Shown here: one piece after another, positions 8,500 through 17,484 of the stretch | How positions within the stretch are numbered: the stretch's first letter is position 1 | Layout of the letters: each line of letters opens with the position of its first letter | Origin: Pseudarthrobacter sp. NIBRBAC000502772 | Lineage (GTDB): Bacteria > Actinomycetota > Actinomycetes > Actinomycetales > Micrococcaceae | DNA length: 64,000 nucleotides | Direction of reading: 5' to 3' | Assembly (NCBI RefSeq): GCF_006517235.1 | Contig: NZ_CP041188.1 | Coordinates: 4,340,001 to 4,404,000, forward strand | Program-made: the position numbers and the translations under genes | The notes under the pieces: model-generated | Told to the model about the DNA's origin: nothing | Database searches by the model: none | The model's input: the letters and a program-made list of their open reading frames with translations, nothing else

Positions 8500-9446
8500 T
8501 TCGAATCACCGCTGTAGTGGACCCAGGACTTGGACGTGCGGAAGATGACCAGGGTAATAAGACCGACGACGATCAGGAGCAGCCAGGCCATCGCCGAGGC
8601 GTAACCCATCCGGAAGTCGCTGAAGCCGCGCAGGTACAGGTAGAGGGTGTAGAAGAGGGTGGAGCCGGCCGGGCCGCCTTCACCGTTGGAGATGATGTAG
8701 GCCGAGCTGAAGATCTGGAACGCGTGGATGGTTTCCATCAGCAGGTTGAAGAAGACCACCGGGGAGAGCATGGGCCACGTGATGTTGAAGAACTTCCGCA
8801 CCGGGCCGGCGCCATCCATCGACGCCGCTTCATACAGGTCCGCGGGGATCTGCTTCAGGCCGGCGAGGAAGATCACCATCGGGGCGCCGAACTGCCACAC
8901 GGTCAGCAGGATGAACATCGGCATGGTCATGGCCGGGTTGCCCACCCAGCCGCCGAGGTTGATCCCGAAGAAGGACAGGCCCTGGTCCACCGGACCGGAA
9001 TCGCCGAACATCGCCTTCCAGACGATCGCGATGGACACGGACGCGCCGATCAGGGACGGGGCGTAGAACGCGGAGCGGTAGAAGCCCTGGCCCTTGCGCT
9101 TGCTGTTGAGCAGCATCGCCACCGCCAGCGCCGCGGCGAGCTTCAGCGGTGTACCGAAGACCACGTAGGACACGGTCACGCCCACCGACTGCAGGAACCG
9201 TTCGTCCTGGAACATGGTGGCGTAGTTGTCGAGCCCGATCCATTTGGGCGGATCGAAAAGGTTGTAGTTGGTGAAGGACAGGTACAGCGAGGAAACCATC
9301 GGGCCCAGGGTCAGGACGATGAATCCCAGCAGCCAGGGCAACAGGAAGGTGTAACCGGCGCGGGCATCCGCCCCGCTCCGCTTTGATTTGCGCGGAGCGG
9401 GGGCGGACTGCGTCGAACGCCTGCTCAGGGTTGGGCTTTGAGTCAC
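8496..9446 (-). CDS. Sugar ABC importer permease (MalF/UgpA type)
   Basis: A 316-residue permease with six transmembrane segments following a basic N-terminus. It has the EAA loop YEAASMDGAGPVRKFF near the C-terminal third and the ending with an RTSKSWVHYSG tail common in this group. The start is GTG at 9446 behind a weak ribosome site, 45 bases after the binding protein stop. It works with the products of 7582-8499 and 9492-10775 as one importer. The ligand is probably a galactoside or a similar oligosaccharide, judged only from the divergent GH42 gene. Confidence 0.95.
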   Translation of the reverse strand: MTQSPTLSRRSTQSAPAPRKSKRSGADARAGYTFLLPWLLGFIVLTLGPMVSSLYLSFTNYNLFDPPKWIGLDNYATMFQDERFLQSVGVTVSYVVFGTPLKLAAALAVAMLLNSKRKGQGFYRSAFYAPSLIGASVSIAIVWKAMFGDSGPVDQGLSFFGINLGGWVGNPAMTMPMFILLTVWQFGAPMVIFLAGLKQIPADLYEAASMDGAGPVRKFFNITWPMLSPVVFFNLLMETIHAFQIFSSAYIISNGEGGPAGSTLFYTLYLYLRGFSDFRMGYASAMAWLLLIVVGLITLVIFRTSKSWVHYSGDSK

Positions 9447-9491
9447 GAGTTCAATCCGTCAGTTGGGAACGTCGGGCAGACAATACGCTGC

Positions 9492-10775
9492 TCAGGCGTT
9501 CTGCTTGATGAGGTCTTCGGCTTCCTTGAACCACGCGTCGGCCGCGCCGTCAATGGTGAGCTTGCCGTAGTTCAGGTCAGAGCTGACCCGCTTGAAGGAG
9601 GCTTCCAGCGTGCCGAAACCGACGATGGGCGGCTCTGGAGCGTCCTTGAGGTATTTCTCGATGGACTTCTCGTAGTCAACAACCAGCTTGTCCGTGCCTT
9701 CAAACGTGGTGCCGTCGCGCTGGGTCTTGGAGGCCGGAACGCCGCGGGAGGTCTTGAAGATCTGGCCTACTTCGGGGTCGTTGACCATAAAGTCGATGAA
9801 CCGGGCGGCGGCGTCCTTGTTTTTGGTCTTGGCGCTGGCCACCATCAGCATGGACGGCTTGAGGAACAGGCCCAGGTTGTCCTTGTCATCGGAGGGAACC
9901 GGGACGAGCTTGAGCTCCTTGGCGCCGCTGTCACCGAGGTAACCGGCCATGAAGTTATCCCAGGTGACTTCCGTGGCGGTCACGTTCGAGCCAAAGGGTG
10001 ACTTGGGGGCGAGCTGGGTGACGCGCTCTTCGGAAACGATGGCAGGGGTGCCGCGGAGAGCTGCTGCCTGGTTCCACCATTTCTTAAGGTCGTCCTTGCT
10101 GAAGCCGAGCTTGCCGTCCTCGGTGAAGGCCTCGATGTTGTTCTGGCGCAGCCAGATGTTGAACATCCACCAGACGCCGGTGTAGTCCGTGCCGCCGAAG
10201 AGCGCGCCGTTGCCCTTGGCTCCGACCTCGGCCAGGAAGTCGTTGTATTCCTTGTAGGTCCAGGTGCCGTCCGGCTCTGCGATTCCAAGTGAGGCGAGCT
10301 TCGCGGGGTCGTAGTAGACGGCGAAGGCGTTGGTGCTGGTGGGGATGCCGTAGGTCTTGCCCCGGATCTGGCCGGATGGCAGGAGTGACTTGTCGAAGGC
10401 GTCCGTGTTGATCTTGACCGTGCCCAGGTCCAGGAGCTGGTTACGCTGGCCGTAATCGCGCATGTAGGACAGGTCCCACTGCATCACGTCGGGGAGGCCG
10501 CCACCGGCAGCTTCCGTGGCCCGCTTCTGCCAGTATCCGGCGAAGTCCGTGAAGTTGCCGTTGACCTTGATGTCCTTGTTTTTTTCTTCGAACAGCGCGA
10601 TCGCCTTGCGGGTGCGCTCGGCGCGGTCATCGTTGCCCCACCAGGTGTAGTTGATGGTGACAGGATTCTCCGCCGAACCCGTCTGGCTGGGGGCCGGTGA
10701 GCCACACGCAGCCAGTGCTGCAGCGGATGCCGTGCCGATGGCTACGGTGGTGAGGAAATTCCTTCTGTTGATCAT
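9492..10775 (-). CDS. ABC sugar importer solute-binding lipoprotein
   Basis: A 427-residue family 1 solute-binding protein. The start is placed at 10775 (MINRRNFLTT) rather than further upstream because AAGGAGG lies six bases before it and the signal then reads correctly. NRRNFL plus lipobox LAAC (Cys24) indicates a lipoprotein that may use the Tat route. Motifs NYTWWGNDDR and FAGYWQKRATEAAGGGLPDV match the paralogues at 4215 and 44963. It is first in an operon with two permeases, a DUF624-like protein and an MFS transporter, and is divergent from a GH42 beta-galactosidase, so a beta-galactoside is a reasonable ligand guess. Confidence 0.94.
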   Translation of the reverse strand: MINRRNFLTTVAIGTASAAALAACGSPAPSQTGSAENPVTINYTWWGNDDRAERTRKAIALFEEKNKDIKVNGNFTDFAGYWQKRATEAAGGGLPDVMQWDLSYMRDYGQRNQLLDLGTVKINTDAFDKSLLPSGQIRGKTYGIPTSTNAFAVYYDPAKLASLGIAEPDGTWTYKEYNDFLAEVGAKGNGALFGGTDYTGVWWMFNIWLRQNNIEAFTEDGKLGFSKDDLKKWWNQAAALRGTPAIVSEERVTQLAPKSPFGSNVTATEVTWDNFMAGYLGDSGAKELKLVPVPSDDKDNLGLFLKPSMLMVASAKTKNKDAAARFIDFMVNDPEVGQIFKTSRGVPASKTQRDGTTFEGTDKLVVDYEKSIEKYLKDAPEPPIVGFGTLEASFKRVSSDLNYGKLTIDGAADAWFKEAEDLIKQNA

Positions 10776-10848
10776 GAGAGCCTCCTTGCTCGAGTTGTGC
10801 AGGCCAATGGCTTCTGTGATTACAACGTGAGTTGTGAGCTGGCTTACA

Positions 10849-10926
10849 CGCTTTCTGAAACGATACAATACCGGCATTCCAAAGTTTGGGCAAGCGTTTT
10901 CCCAAACCTCGCGATTCAGGTACGTT
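10849..10926. promoter_or_regulatory. Divergent promoters and LacI-type operators between importer operon and GH42 gene
   Basis: Minus strand: TTGCCC (10893-10888) and TATTGT (10870-10865) are 17 bases apart, followed downstream by an operator-like TTTCAGAAAGCG (10860-10849). Plus strand: weak TTTCCC (10898-10903) and TACGTT (10921-10926), also 17 apart. The outer arms GTTTGGG (10884-10890) and CCCAAAC (10901-10907) form an inverted repeat around CAAGCGTTTT, whose core matches the GAGAAAGCGTTTTCT operator seen at 46366 and 48704. One repressor could control both directions. Confidence 0.65.
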
Positions 10927-10954
10927 TAGTCCATTCCGTAGACGAAGGAGTCCC

Positions 10955-12970
10955 ATGAGCATGCAGCGTAATTCCGGTCCGGCCAGCGTCTGGAGCAACG
11001 TGGAAGGGATCGCCTACGGCGGCGATTACAACCCTGAACAGTGGCCCGCGGACATCCGGCTGGAAGACCTGGAGCTCATGAAGGAAGCCGGCGTCAGTTT
11101 CCTGAGCGTGGGCATCTTCTCGTGGGCCTTGCTCGAACCGGCTGAGGGCGAATACAACTTCGGCTGGCTGGATGAAGTGATGGACAATCTCGCCGCCACC
11201 GGGCTCAAGGTTGCCCTGGCAACCGCAACCGCTGCTCCCCCGGCCTGGCTGGTCCGCAAACACCCGGAAATCCTGCCGGTCACCGCTGACGGAACCGTGC
11301 TGGGACCGGGCTCCCGGCGGCACTACACACCGTCGTCGGCCGTTTACCGCCGGTATGCCACCGGCATCACCCGGGTGATCGCCGAGCGGTACAAGGACCA
11401 CCCTGCGCTGGCGCTATGGCACGTGGATAACGAGCTCGGCTGCCACGTCTCCGAGTTCCATGGCGCGGAGGACGCCGCGGCGTTCCGCACGTGGCTGGGG
11501 CGCCGGTACGGCAGCATCGAGGCGCTGAACGCGGCCTGGGGCACGGCGTTCTGGTCCCAGCACTACGGTTCCTTCGAGGAGATCCTGCCGCCCGGCGTCG
11601 CGCCTTCCACGCTGAATCCGGGCCAGCAGCTGGACTTCCAACGGTTCAATTCGTGGGCCCTGATGGACTACTACCGGGAGCTGCTGGCGGTTCTGCGGGA
11701 GGTCACCCCTGGGGTCCCCTGCACCACCAACCTGATGGCGTCCAGCGCCACGAAGGCACTGGACTACTTCGAGTGGGCCAAGGACCTGGATGTCATCGCC
11801 AACGACCACTACCTCGTGGCTGCGGATCCCGAGCGTCAGATCGAACTCGCGTTCAGCGCGGACCTGACCCGGGGAATCGCGGGCGGCGAGCCGTGGATCC
11901 TGATGGAACATTCGACGTCGGCCGTCAACTGGCAGCCGCGCAACCAGCCCAAGATGCCCGGCGAAATGCTGCGCAACTCCCTGGCCCATGTGGCCCGTGG
12001 AGCGGATGCGGTGATGTTTTTCCAGTGGCGGCAGAGCTTCGCCGGGTCCGAGAAATTCCACTCCGCAATGGTCCCGCACGGCGGCCGCGACACACGGGTG
12101 TGGCGCGAGGTGGTGGAGCTCGGGTCTGCCCTGAAGCGGCTCGCACCGGTGCGCGGCTCACGGGTGGAATCCCGCGTGGCGATCGTGTTCGACTACGAAG
12201 CCTGGTGGGCCAACGAAATCGACTCCAAACCGAGCGAGGACGTGAAGTACCTGGACGTACTGCGGGCGTTCCACCGGTCGCTGTTCCTGCGCGGGATCGC
12301 GGTGGATATGGTCCATCCTTCTTCGTCCTTGGAGGGCTACGGCCTGGTCCTGGTGTGCACGCTCTATTCGGTGACGGACGCAGCCGCTGCCAACATCGCT
12401 GCTGCCGCGCGGGCCGGAGCCACGGTGCTGGTGACGTATTTCAGCGGGATTGTGGACGAGCAGGACCACGTCCGGATGGGCGGCTACCCCGGCGCTTTCC
12501 GGGAGCTGCTGGGGATCCGCGTGGAGGAATTCCACCCGCTGCTGGCCGGCGGGCAGTTGAAGCTGAGCGACGGCGGGGTGGCTTCCGTGTGGAGCGAGCA
12601 CGTCCACCTCGCGGGGGCCGAAGCGGTGCAGACCTTCACCGAGTATCCGTTGGAGGGCGTGCCGTCGCTGACGCGGCATGCGGTTGGCTCCGGTGCTGCC
12701 TGGTACCTGGCGACGTTCCCGGACCGCGACGGCGTTGAAGCGATCGTGGACCGGCTGCTGGCCGAGTCCGGCGTCGCTCCCGTTGCCGCCGCCGACCGCG
12801 GTGTGGAACTCGTACGTCGACGGGCCGACGACGGCGGCAGCTTCCTGTTCGCGATCAACCACTCACGCTCAGCCGCGGCGGTGGAGGCCGCCGGCGTTGA
12901 CCTGCTGACGGGCGCGGCGTTTGCGGGGACTGTTGCAGCCGGTTCCGTTGCGGTGATCGCGGAGGACTGA
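10955..12970 (+). CDS. GH42 beta-galactosidase
   Basis: A 671-residue family 42 glycoside hydrolase that removes beta-linked galactose (possibly also arabinopyranose) in the cytoplasm; there is no signal peptide. The start at 10955 follows GAAGGAG; a second ATG at 10961 is equally well spaced. The N-terminal barrel begins GGDYNPEQWP. Acid/base Glu160 lies in VDNELGCH and nucleophile Glu318 in LMEHST, both at the expected positions. The trimerisation domain (about 390-590) and small C-terminal beta domain follow. The gene is divergent from an importer operon. A decayed second copy of its 3' third lies at 21375-21838, on the far side of the 13-21 kb block. Confidence 0.95.
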   Translation: MSMQRNSGPASVWSNVEGIAYGGDYNPEQWPADIRLEDLELMKEAGVSFLSVGIFSWALLEPAEGEYNFGWLDEVMDNLAATGLKVALATATAAPPAWLVRKHPEILPVTADGTVLGPGSRRHYTPSSAVYRRYATGITRVIAERYKDHPALALWHVDNELGCHVSEFHGAEDAAAFRTWLGRRYGSIEALNAAWGTAFWSQHYGSFEEILPPGVAPSTLNPGQQLDFQRFNSWALMDYYRELLAVLREVTPGVPCTTNLMASSATKALDYFEWAKDLDVIANDHYLVAADPERQIELAFSADLTRGIAGGEPWILMEHSTSAVNWQPRNQPKMPGEMLRNSLAHVARGADAVMFFQWRQSFAGSEKFHSAMVPHGGRDTRVWREVVELGSALKRLAPVRGSRVESRVAIVFDYEAWWANEIDSKPSEDVKYLDVLRAFHRSLFLRGIAVDMVHPSSSLEGYGLVLVCTLYSVTDAAAANIAAAARAGATVLVTYFSGIVDEQDHVRMGGYPGAFRELLGIRVEEFHPLLAGGQLKLSDGGVASVWSEHVHLAGAEAVQTFTEYPLEGVPSLTRHAVGSGAAWYLATFPDRDGVEAIVDRLLAESGVAPVAAADRGVELVRRRADDGGSFLFAINHSRSAAAVEAAGVDLLTGAAFAGTVAAGSVAVIAED

Positions 12971-13077
12971 CGCGGGGTTCGGTGGCGGCTCGATAGATGC
13001 AGCATGGAACTGAAGGAGTCAGCTGGCCGCACACACAGACCTGCCGCGCTAGACCTGCGCAGCAGGCCGACCACAGG

Positions 13078-14028
13078 TTAGCCTTTCACCCCCGTGCCGG
13101 CGATTCCTTCGATGAACTGCTTCTGCGCTAGGAGGAAAACAATCAGGATCGGGATCACCGTGAGCGACGCTGCTCCGAGCTGGGTGGTCCACAGCGGCTC
13201 GCCATACCCGTCCTGATACCGCGTGATTCCCAGCGCCACAGTAAATTTCTCCGGGGTTGTCAGGAAGATCAGCGGTTCAAAGTACATGTTGAACGACCGT
13301 AGGAACGTAAGGATTGTGACCGCCGCGATCGCCGGCCGCGCAAGCGGGAATGCGATTCGCGTGAAGATGCCCACTCGCCCCAGCCCGTCCAGTCGAGCGG
13401 CCTCCTCAAGTTCACCTGGCAGCGACAGGAAGTACTGCCGGAAGATGAACACCGACACCACCGAGGAGGGACCAAGCAGGGGCATCAGGATGAGCGGCCA
13501 ATGGGTGTCGGTGAGCCCTATCGCGTTCACCGCCGTGAAGATCGGGATGATCGTTACTTCACTGGGGACCATCATGGAGGCAAGAAGGATCACAAACATG
13601 GTGTTACGGAACGGAAACCGCATCCGCGCAAACGCGTAGCCCGCCAGCCCCGATACGGCGAGCGATCCCGCCGTTACGATGAACGCGATGTACAGCGAGT
13701 TCCCGTACTGCTGCAGGAACGGCTGAGCCGTGAAGATCTTCGCAAACCCATCCAGCGTCCACTCCACCGGCCAGAGCCTGGGCGGCTGCGAGAAGATCTC
13801 CGACGTCGGCTTGAACGAGCTGAAGATCATCCAAACCGTCGGATAGATAAACGGGATCGAGAGGAGGACGAGGATCGCATAGAGCACCACGGTGTTGATG
13901 CGACTGCGGGCGCGCGATCCGCGCGAATCGCGGTTTGCCTTGGTTTTTCGTGGAGGCGCTACCCGGAACGAGACAACGGCTTCAGGGGCCTCCGGAGTCT
14001 GGACCTCAGAAATTTCAGTTTTCATCAT
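13078..14028 (-). CDS. Sugar ABC importer permease (MalG type)
   Basis: A 316-residue permease with six transmembrane segments after a 45-residue polar, basic leader. The EAA loop reads EEAARLDGLGRVGIF, with Leu in place of the usual Ala or Gly after DG. It overlaps the partner permease by 14 bases, and MM at the start leaves 14028 or 14025 as the initiation codon. It belongs to the block 13-21 kb that has its own LacI regulator and no close paralogue in the window. The gene ends 108 bases from the convergent GH42 stop, with no obvious terminator between them. Confidence 0.94.
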   Translation of the reverse strand: MMKTEISEVQTPEAPEAVVSFRVAPPRKTKANRDSRGSRARSRINTVVLYAILVLLSIPFIYPTVWMIFSSFKPTSEIFSQPPRLWPVEWTLDGFAKIFTAQPFLQQYGNSLYIAFIVTAGSLAVSGLAGYAFARMRFPFRNTMFVILLASMMVPSEVTIIPIFTAVNAIGLTDTHWPLILMPLLGPSSVVSVFIFRQYFLSLPGELEEAARLDGLGRVGIFTRIAFPLARPAIAAVTILTFLRSFNMYFEPLIFLTTPEKFTVALGITRYQDGYGEPLWTTQLGAASLTVIPILIVFLLAQKQFIEGIAGTGVKG

Positions 14029-14938
14029 TAACCCACTTCTTGCGCGACATCCACTGCACCATGGTCAATACGAGAATCACGGTGAAGAGCACAACGCCGA
14101 TGGCACTGGCATACCCGAACTGCTGCTGCTGAAACGCGGTCTGGTATAGGAAATATGGCAAGATCAGCGTCGAGTCGGCTGGTCCGCCCTGGGTCAGCAA
14201 CTGGATCGGTGCGAACACCTCCAGCGAACCGATGGTGGTGAGAATGCCGGCGAGGAGGACCGTCGGCGAAATCATCGGCAGCGTGATGGAAAAGAACGAC
14301 CGACGCGGCCCCGCCCCATCCAATCGTGCGGCCTCCTTGATCTCCCCCGGAACCCCCTGCAGCGCCGCGAGGAACAGCACCATGTTCATGCCAACCCCCT
14401 TGAACACCTGGATAACAACAACCGACGGAAGCGCCGTCGCCGGACTGGTCAGCCATCCGGCGCCGTCAATGCCAAACATCGCAAGCATGCCGTTGAGACC
14501 GCCCTCCGGAGCGAGGAGGAAGTTCCAGACGATCGACCAGGAGATGATCGACACCACAACCGGCGAGAAGAAAAACGCACGGAAGGTGGCTATGCCGCGC
14601 ATCCGATTGTTGAGGAGCAGCGCGAGGCTGAGCGCAAGAACAAGATTAAGCGTGACGATCCCGGCACCAAAGAGGAAACTCGACCGGAGGGAGTTATAGA
14701 ACCGCTGGTCGCCAAACAGTTGGGTGTAGTTGTCGATCCCAATGAAGTTAAAGGTGCCGGTGAGCGGAGTCCATTCGTTCAGGCTGTACCAGATGACCGC
14801 GATGAAAGGGATGATACCGAGCACCAGAACACCGATGAACTGTGGGGCGACGAACGCCAGTCCTATCCAGCGGTCGCCTCCATCGAGGCGCCGCCGGACC
14901 GGGCGAGTCATCGCCCGCGTGCGGGTTGCGGACGACAC
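14015..14938 (-). CDS. Sugar ABC importer permease (MalF type)
   Basis: A 307-residue permease with six transmembrane segments, an EAA loop KEAARLDGAGPRRSFF and the QLFGDQRF/NSLRSSF periplasmic region typical of CUT1 MalF-like subunits. It lies six bases downstream of the binding-protein gene and overlaps the next permease, so all three form one transcript. The importer presumably takes up the product released by the exported protein at 19152-21137. Confidence 0.94.
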   Translation of the reverse strand: MSSATRTRAMTRPVRRRLDGGDRWIGLAFVAPQFIGVLVLGIIPFIAVIWYSLNEWTPLTGTFNFIGIDNYTQLFGDQRFYNSLRSSFLFGAGIVTLNLVLALSLALLLNNRMRGIATFRAFFFSPVVVSIISWSIVWNFLLAPEGGLNGMLAMFGIDGAGWLTSPATALPSVVVIQVFKGVGMNMVLFLAALQGVPGEIKEAARLDGAGPRRSFFSITLPMISPTVLLAGILTTIGSLEVFAPIQLLTQGGPADSTLILPYFLYQTAFQQQQFGYASAIGVVLFTVILVLTMVQWMSRKKWVNDEN

Positions 14939-14944
14939 AGTGCG

Positions 14945-16228
14945 TCAGCGTCCGAGGACGGGCTGAGCGGCATTGCAGACGGCGGAGGTCGCGGCTGCGA
15001 CATCTCCACCAGTCCACACCGAATCAAGAGCCGAGCTCACAAGACCGGTCACCCGCGAGTAGACGGGACTCGAGGCCTTGACGATTGCGTCGGGAACCAC
15101 GTCGATGATCGCCGACTGGATCTGTCGCTCGCTGAGCTTCGGGGCGGCGGCCGAGAGCGTCTCAATGTTCATGAGTGACTTGCGAGACGGCGGGAAGTAG
15201 GTGGCGAGCTTCTCCGAGTTCACGGCGTTTGTGAAGTACGCCAGAAAGTCGGTCGAGGCATCCACGTGCTTGCTCTTCGCCACCACACCGATGCCGGCCT
15301 GGCCGATCACACCCTGCTTACCATCCGGGCCCGCGGGCAGCGGAAGGAAATCCCACTCGAAGCTGTCGTCGAGGGCACCCGATGCGCTGAGCTGCGCCAC
15401 GCTGAACGCTACGTTGCCTGTGGCAAAAACCGGGTTCTGCGCCACCGTGGTGACGGCGGGCATGGCACCGCGATCTGTCTGGGTCTGGAACCAGGAGAGG
15501 AAATCAACCATCGCGGGTTTGCTGAACGTGCAGCTGGTGGAGTCATCCGTCCAGGGTGCGGCGCCCCACGATGCCCAAAGCGGGGTGAGGTTGTCCCAAG
15601 TAGTCGGCGAGAAGGAGGGAACAACCAATCCAGAGTTCCCTGTGGTCGCCTTGACGGCCGCTGCGATGTCGGCGATCGTGTCCCAGGTGTACTCACTCGT
15701 GCCCACGAGTGCTGACACGTCTGGCTGTCCGGCTGCTTTGAGGATGTCACGGTTCACGTACATTGCGAACGGGCTGTTCGAGAACGGGTAGGCGTAGAGA
15801 GCGCCCTCCTTCTCCCAGAGCGCGGTCGCACTCGGCAAGAGGTCGTCGAGGTTGTAGCCATCGGCGCTCTTGAAAGTGTCGGTGAGGTCTGCGAGAACTC
15901 CACTCTGAATGAATTCCGGGGCGTTCGCCTCGGGGATCCAGGCAAGATCCGGAACGTTGCCGCCGGCGATGCGGGTGGTGAGGCCGGCTATGTAGTCCTG
16001 GTTAGTGATCGTCTCGAAAGTGATCGAGTTCACCTCGCTGTTATCGGCGAGGTAGCCTTCGGCGATCTTGTCGAACAGTGCGAGGTGGTCCTTGTTTGCC
16101 GACCAGACGGCCATCGTTAGGTCCACAGGGCCACCGTTCGCGGCACCCGGTGGGCTACAGGCTACGAGTGATGTTGCTGTAATAGCGAGGACGCTAAGGA
16201 GGGCAACCCTCCGGGACGGCAGATTCAT
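14945..16228 (-). CDS. ABC sugar importer solute-binding lipoprotein
   Basis: A 427-residue family 1 solute-binding protein with signal MNLPSRRVALLSVL and lipobox LVAC (Cys24). Conserved features include DLTMAVWSANKDH at the mature N-terminus and IAGGNVPDLAWIPE. It differs clearly from the other five binding proteins here, in keeping with the different origin suggested for this block. An AAGGAG ribosome site precedes the ATG. It is the first gene of the importer operon, and its promoter region carries operator-like repeats (16310-16349). Confidence 0.94.
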   Translation of the reverse strand: MNLPSRRVALLSVLAITATSLVACSPPGAANGGPVDLTMAVWSANKDHLALFDKIAEGYLADNSEVNSITFETITNQDYIAGLTTRIAGGNVPDLAWIPEANAPEFIQSGVLADLTDTFKSADGYNLDDLLPSATALWEKEGALYAYPFSNSPFAMYVNRDILKAAGQPDVSALVGTSEYTWDTIADIAAAVKATTGNSGLVVPSFSPTTWDNLTPLWASWGAAPWTDDSTSCTFSKPAMVDFLSWFQTQTDRGAMPAVTTVAQNPVFATGNVAFSVAQLSASGALDDSFEWDFLPLPAGPDGKQGVIGQAGIGVVAKSKHVDASTDFLAYFTNAVNSEKLATYFPPSRKSLMNIETLSAAAPKLSERQIQSAIIDVVPDAIVKASSPVYSRVTGLVSSALDSVWTGGDVAAATSAVCNAAQPVLGR

Positions 16229-16309
16229 GAGCAGGTACTCCTTCGTACAAGGGCCGAGGACGACCTCGGCGCCAACTGCTCACCGGTGTCGAGAATCATG
16301 CTATCAACG

Positions 16310-16349
16310 ATTCCCGACAATACAAGAGAAATTTCTCGATAGTTATCGA
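16310..16349 (-). promoter_or_regulatory. Operator-like repeats upstream of the 14945-16228 importer gene
   Basis: Three elements lie together: ATTCCCGACAAT (16310-16321), the perfect palindrome GAGAAATTTCTC (16326-16337) and TCGATAGTTATCGA (16336-16349, arms of six around GT). The first matches, in 11 of 12 bases, the reverse complement of ATTCTCGGGAAT at 17438-17449 in front of the LacI gene. The third overlaps the LacI stop codon. Confidence 0.55.
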
Positions 16350-17356
16350 ACGCGGGGTTCGCCGACTGAACCGCGCACCACAAGCGTTGTCGCCAACTCG
16401 GTGTGACGCGCCATCGGCTCTTCCCCTAGGAGGAGCTGCCGCGCGACGCGCACCGCATGTTTGCCCATCTCCTCTGACGGCTGCCGAACACTGGTTAGCT
16501 GAGGCGCCGTCATCCGCGCAACAATCTGGTCGTCAAAGCCGATCACACTGAGGTCCTCAGGCACGCGCACGCCTTGGCGCCGCGCAGCCTCGATTACCCC
16601 GGCGGCCTGAAAATCGCTCGCGGCGAAGATCGCGGTGGGCGGGTTGGGGAGACTCAGGAGCGTGGTGCCGTCGGCCAGGCCGGAGTCGTAGGAGAACTCG
16701 CCGTGTCGGATCAGCTCCGGATCCGCCGGGATGCCGCGCGCACCCAGAGCGGCGAGATACCCGTGCTGCCTGGCGAGGGACGACTGGGTATCGGCAACAC
16801 CGGTGAGCATCCCGATCCTGCGGTGGCCCGCTGCAATGAGGTGCTCGGTAGCTTCTAGTCCGCCCGCCCAGTTGGTGGCACCAACACTGTAAGACACGTC
16901 ATCCGGACGAGTGTACGGATCCACCACGATGAGCGGAATTCCGAGCAGGCGGAAGCGGGCGCGCTGGTCTGCGTCCAGCGTCGGTCGCACGGCCACGACG
17001 GCCGTGCGGCCGCCGCCGAGGTCATCGATCCACCTCAGATCCGTGTCGTCCGGATGCACCGAGATCACAAGATCAAGATCATGCGCTTGCGCCTCGGCCG
17101 CCGCCCCGCGAAGGACGTCGAGCGTGAGGGGAGAGTTCATGGTGCGCGTGAGAAATGTGATGCGCTCCTGAGGCGCAATGTGGCGCCGCTTCAGCGGCAC
17201 ATAGCTGCTCTCGGCCAGCAGCCTTTCGACGCGCTTTCGCGTGGCTGCAGCGACATCGGGCTGCCCGTTTGCAACCTTCGAAACGGTGGAGATAGAGACC
17301 CCCGCTTGCTCAGCAATATCCGAGAGCGACGCTGTTGCACGCTTCTTCGCGCTCAT
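16343..17356 (-). CDS. LacI family transcriptional regulator
   Basis: A 337-residue repressor. The start is set at 17356 (MSAKKRATASLSDIAEQAG), preceded by GAAGGAG; the frame is open further upstream but without a ribosome site. Residues about 10-65 hold the LacI helix-turn-helix and hinge (SDIAEQAGVSISTVSKVANG), followed by a periplasmic-binding-protein-like sugar sensor domain ending with the GFDDQIVARM region. It sits between its likely targets: the importer operon downstream on the same strand and the divergent FAD-oxidoreductase gene. Candidate operators lie at 16310 and 17438. The effector is unknown. Confidence 0.94.
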   Translation of the reverse strand: MSAKKRATASLSDIAEQAGVSISTVSKVANGQPDVAAATRKRVERLLAESSYVPLKRRHIAPQERITFLTRTMNSPLTLDVLRGAAAEAQAHDLDLVISVHPDDTDLRWIDDLGGGRTAVVAVRPTLDADQRARFRLLGIPLIVVDPYTRPDDVSYSVGATNWAGGLEATEHLIAAGHRRIGMLTGVADTQSSLARQHGYLAALGARGIPADPELIRHGEFSYDSGLADGTTLLSLPNPPTAIFAASDFQAAGVIEAARRQGVRVPEDLSVIGFDDQIVARMTAPQLTSVRQPSEEMGKHAVRVARQLLLGEEPMARHTELATTLVVRGSVGEPRVR

Positions 17357-17437
17357 GGCGCTCCTTCCTTCACGGGTGACTGCATCGAGTCTAATGCCGC
17401 GTCGAAAGACTTGACGCTCTACGATACTCGTGCAATT

Positions 17438-17449
17438 ATTCTCGGGAAT
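17438..17449. promoter_or_regulatory. Candidate LacI operator between regulator and FAD-oxidoreductase genes
   Basis: ATTCTCGGGAAT is a near-palindrome with CG at its centre. It lies in the 128-base divergent spacer, 36 bases before the plus-strand start at 17485 and close to TTGACG (17411-17416), a possible -35. It matches the element at 16310-16321. Confidence 0.5.
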
Positions 17450-17484
17450 TAGAGCATAAATTTGCGATAAATATTGAAAGGCTG

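Noticed and set aside
12971..13077. Small gene or terminator between GH42 and the convergent permease
   Set aside because: No ribosome site with an adequate frame and no stable hairpin could be found in these 107 bases.
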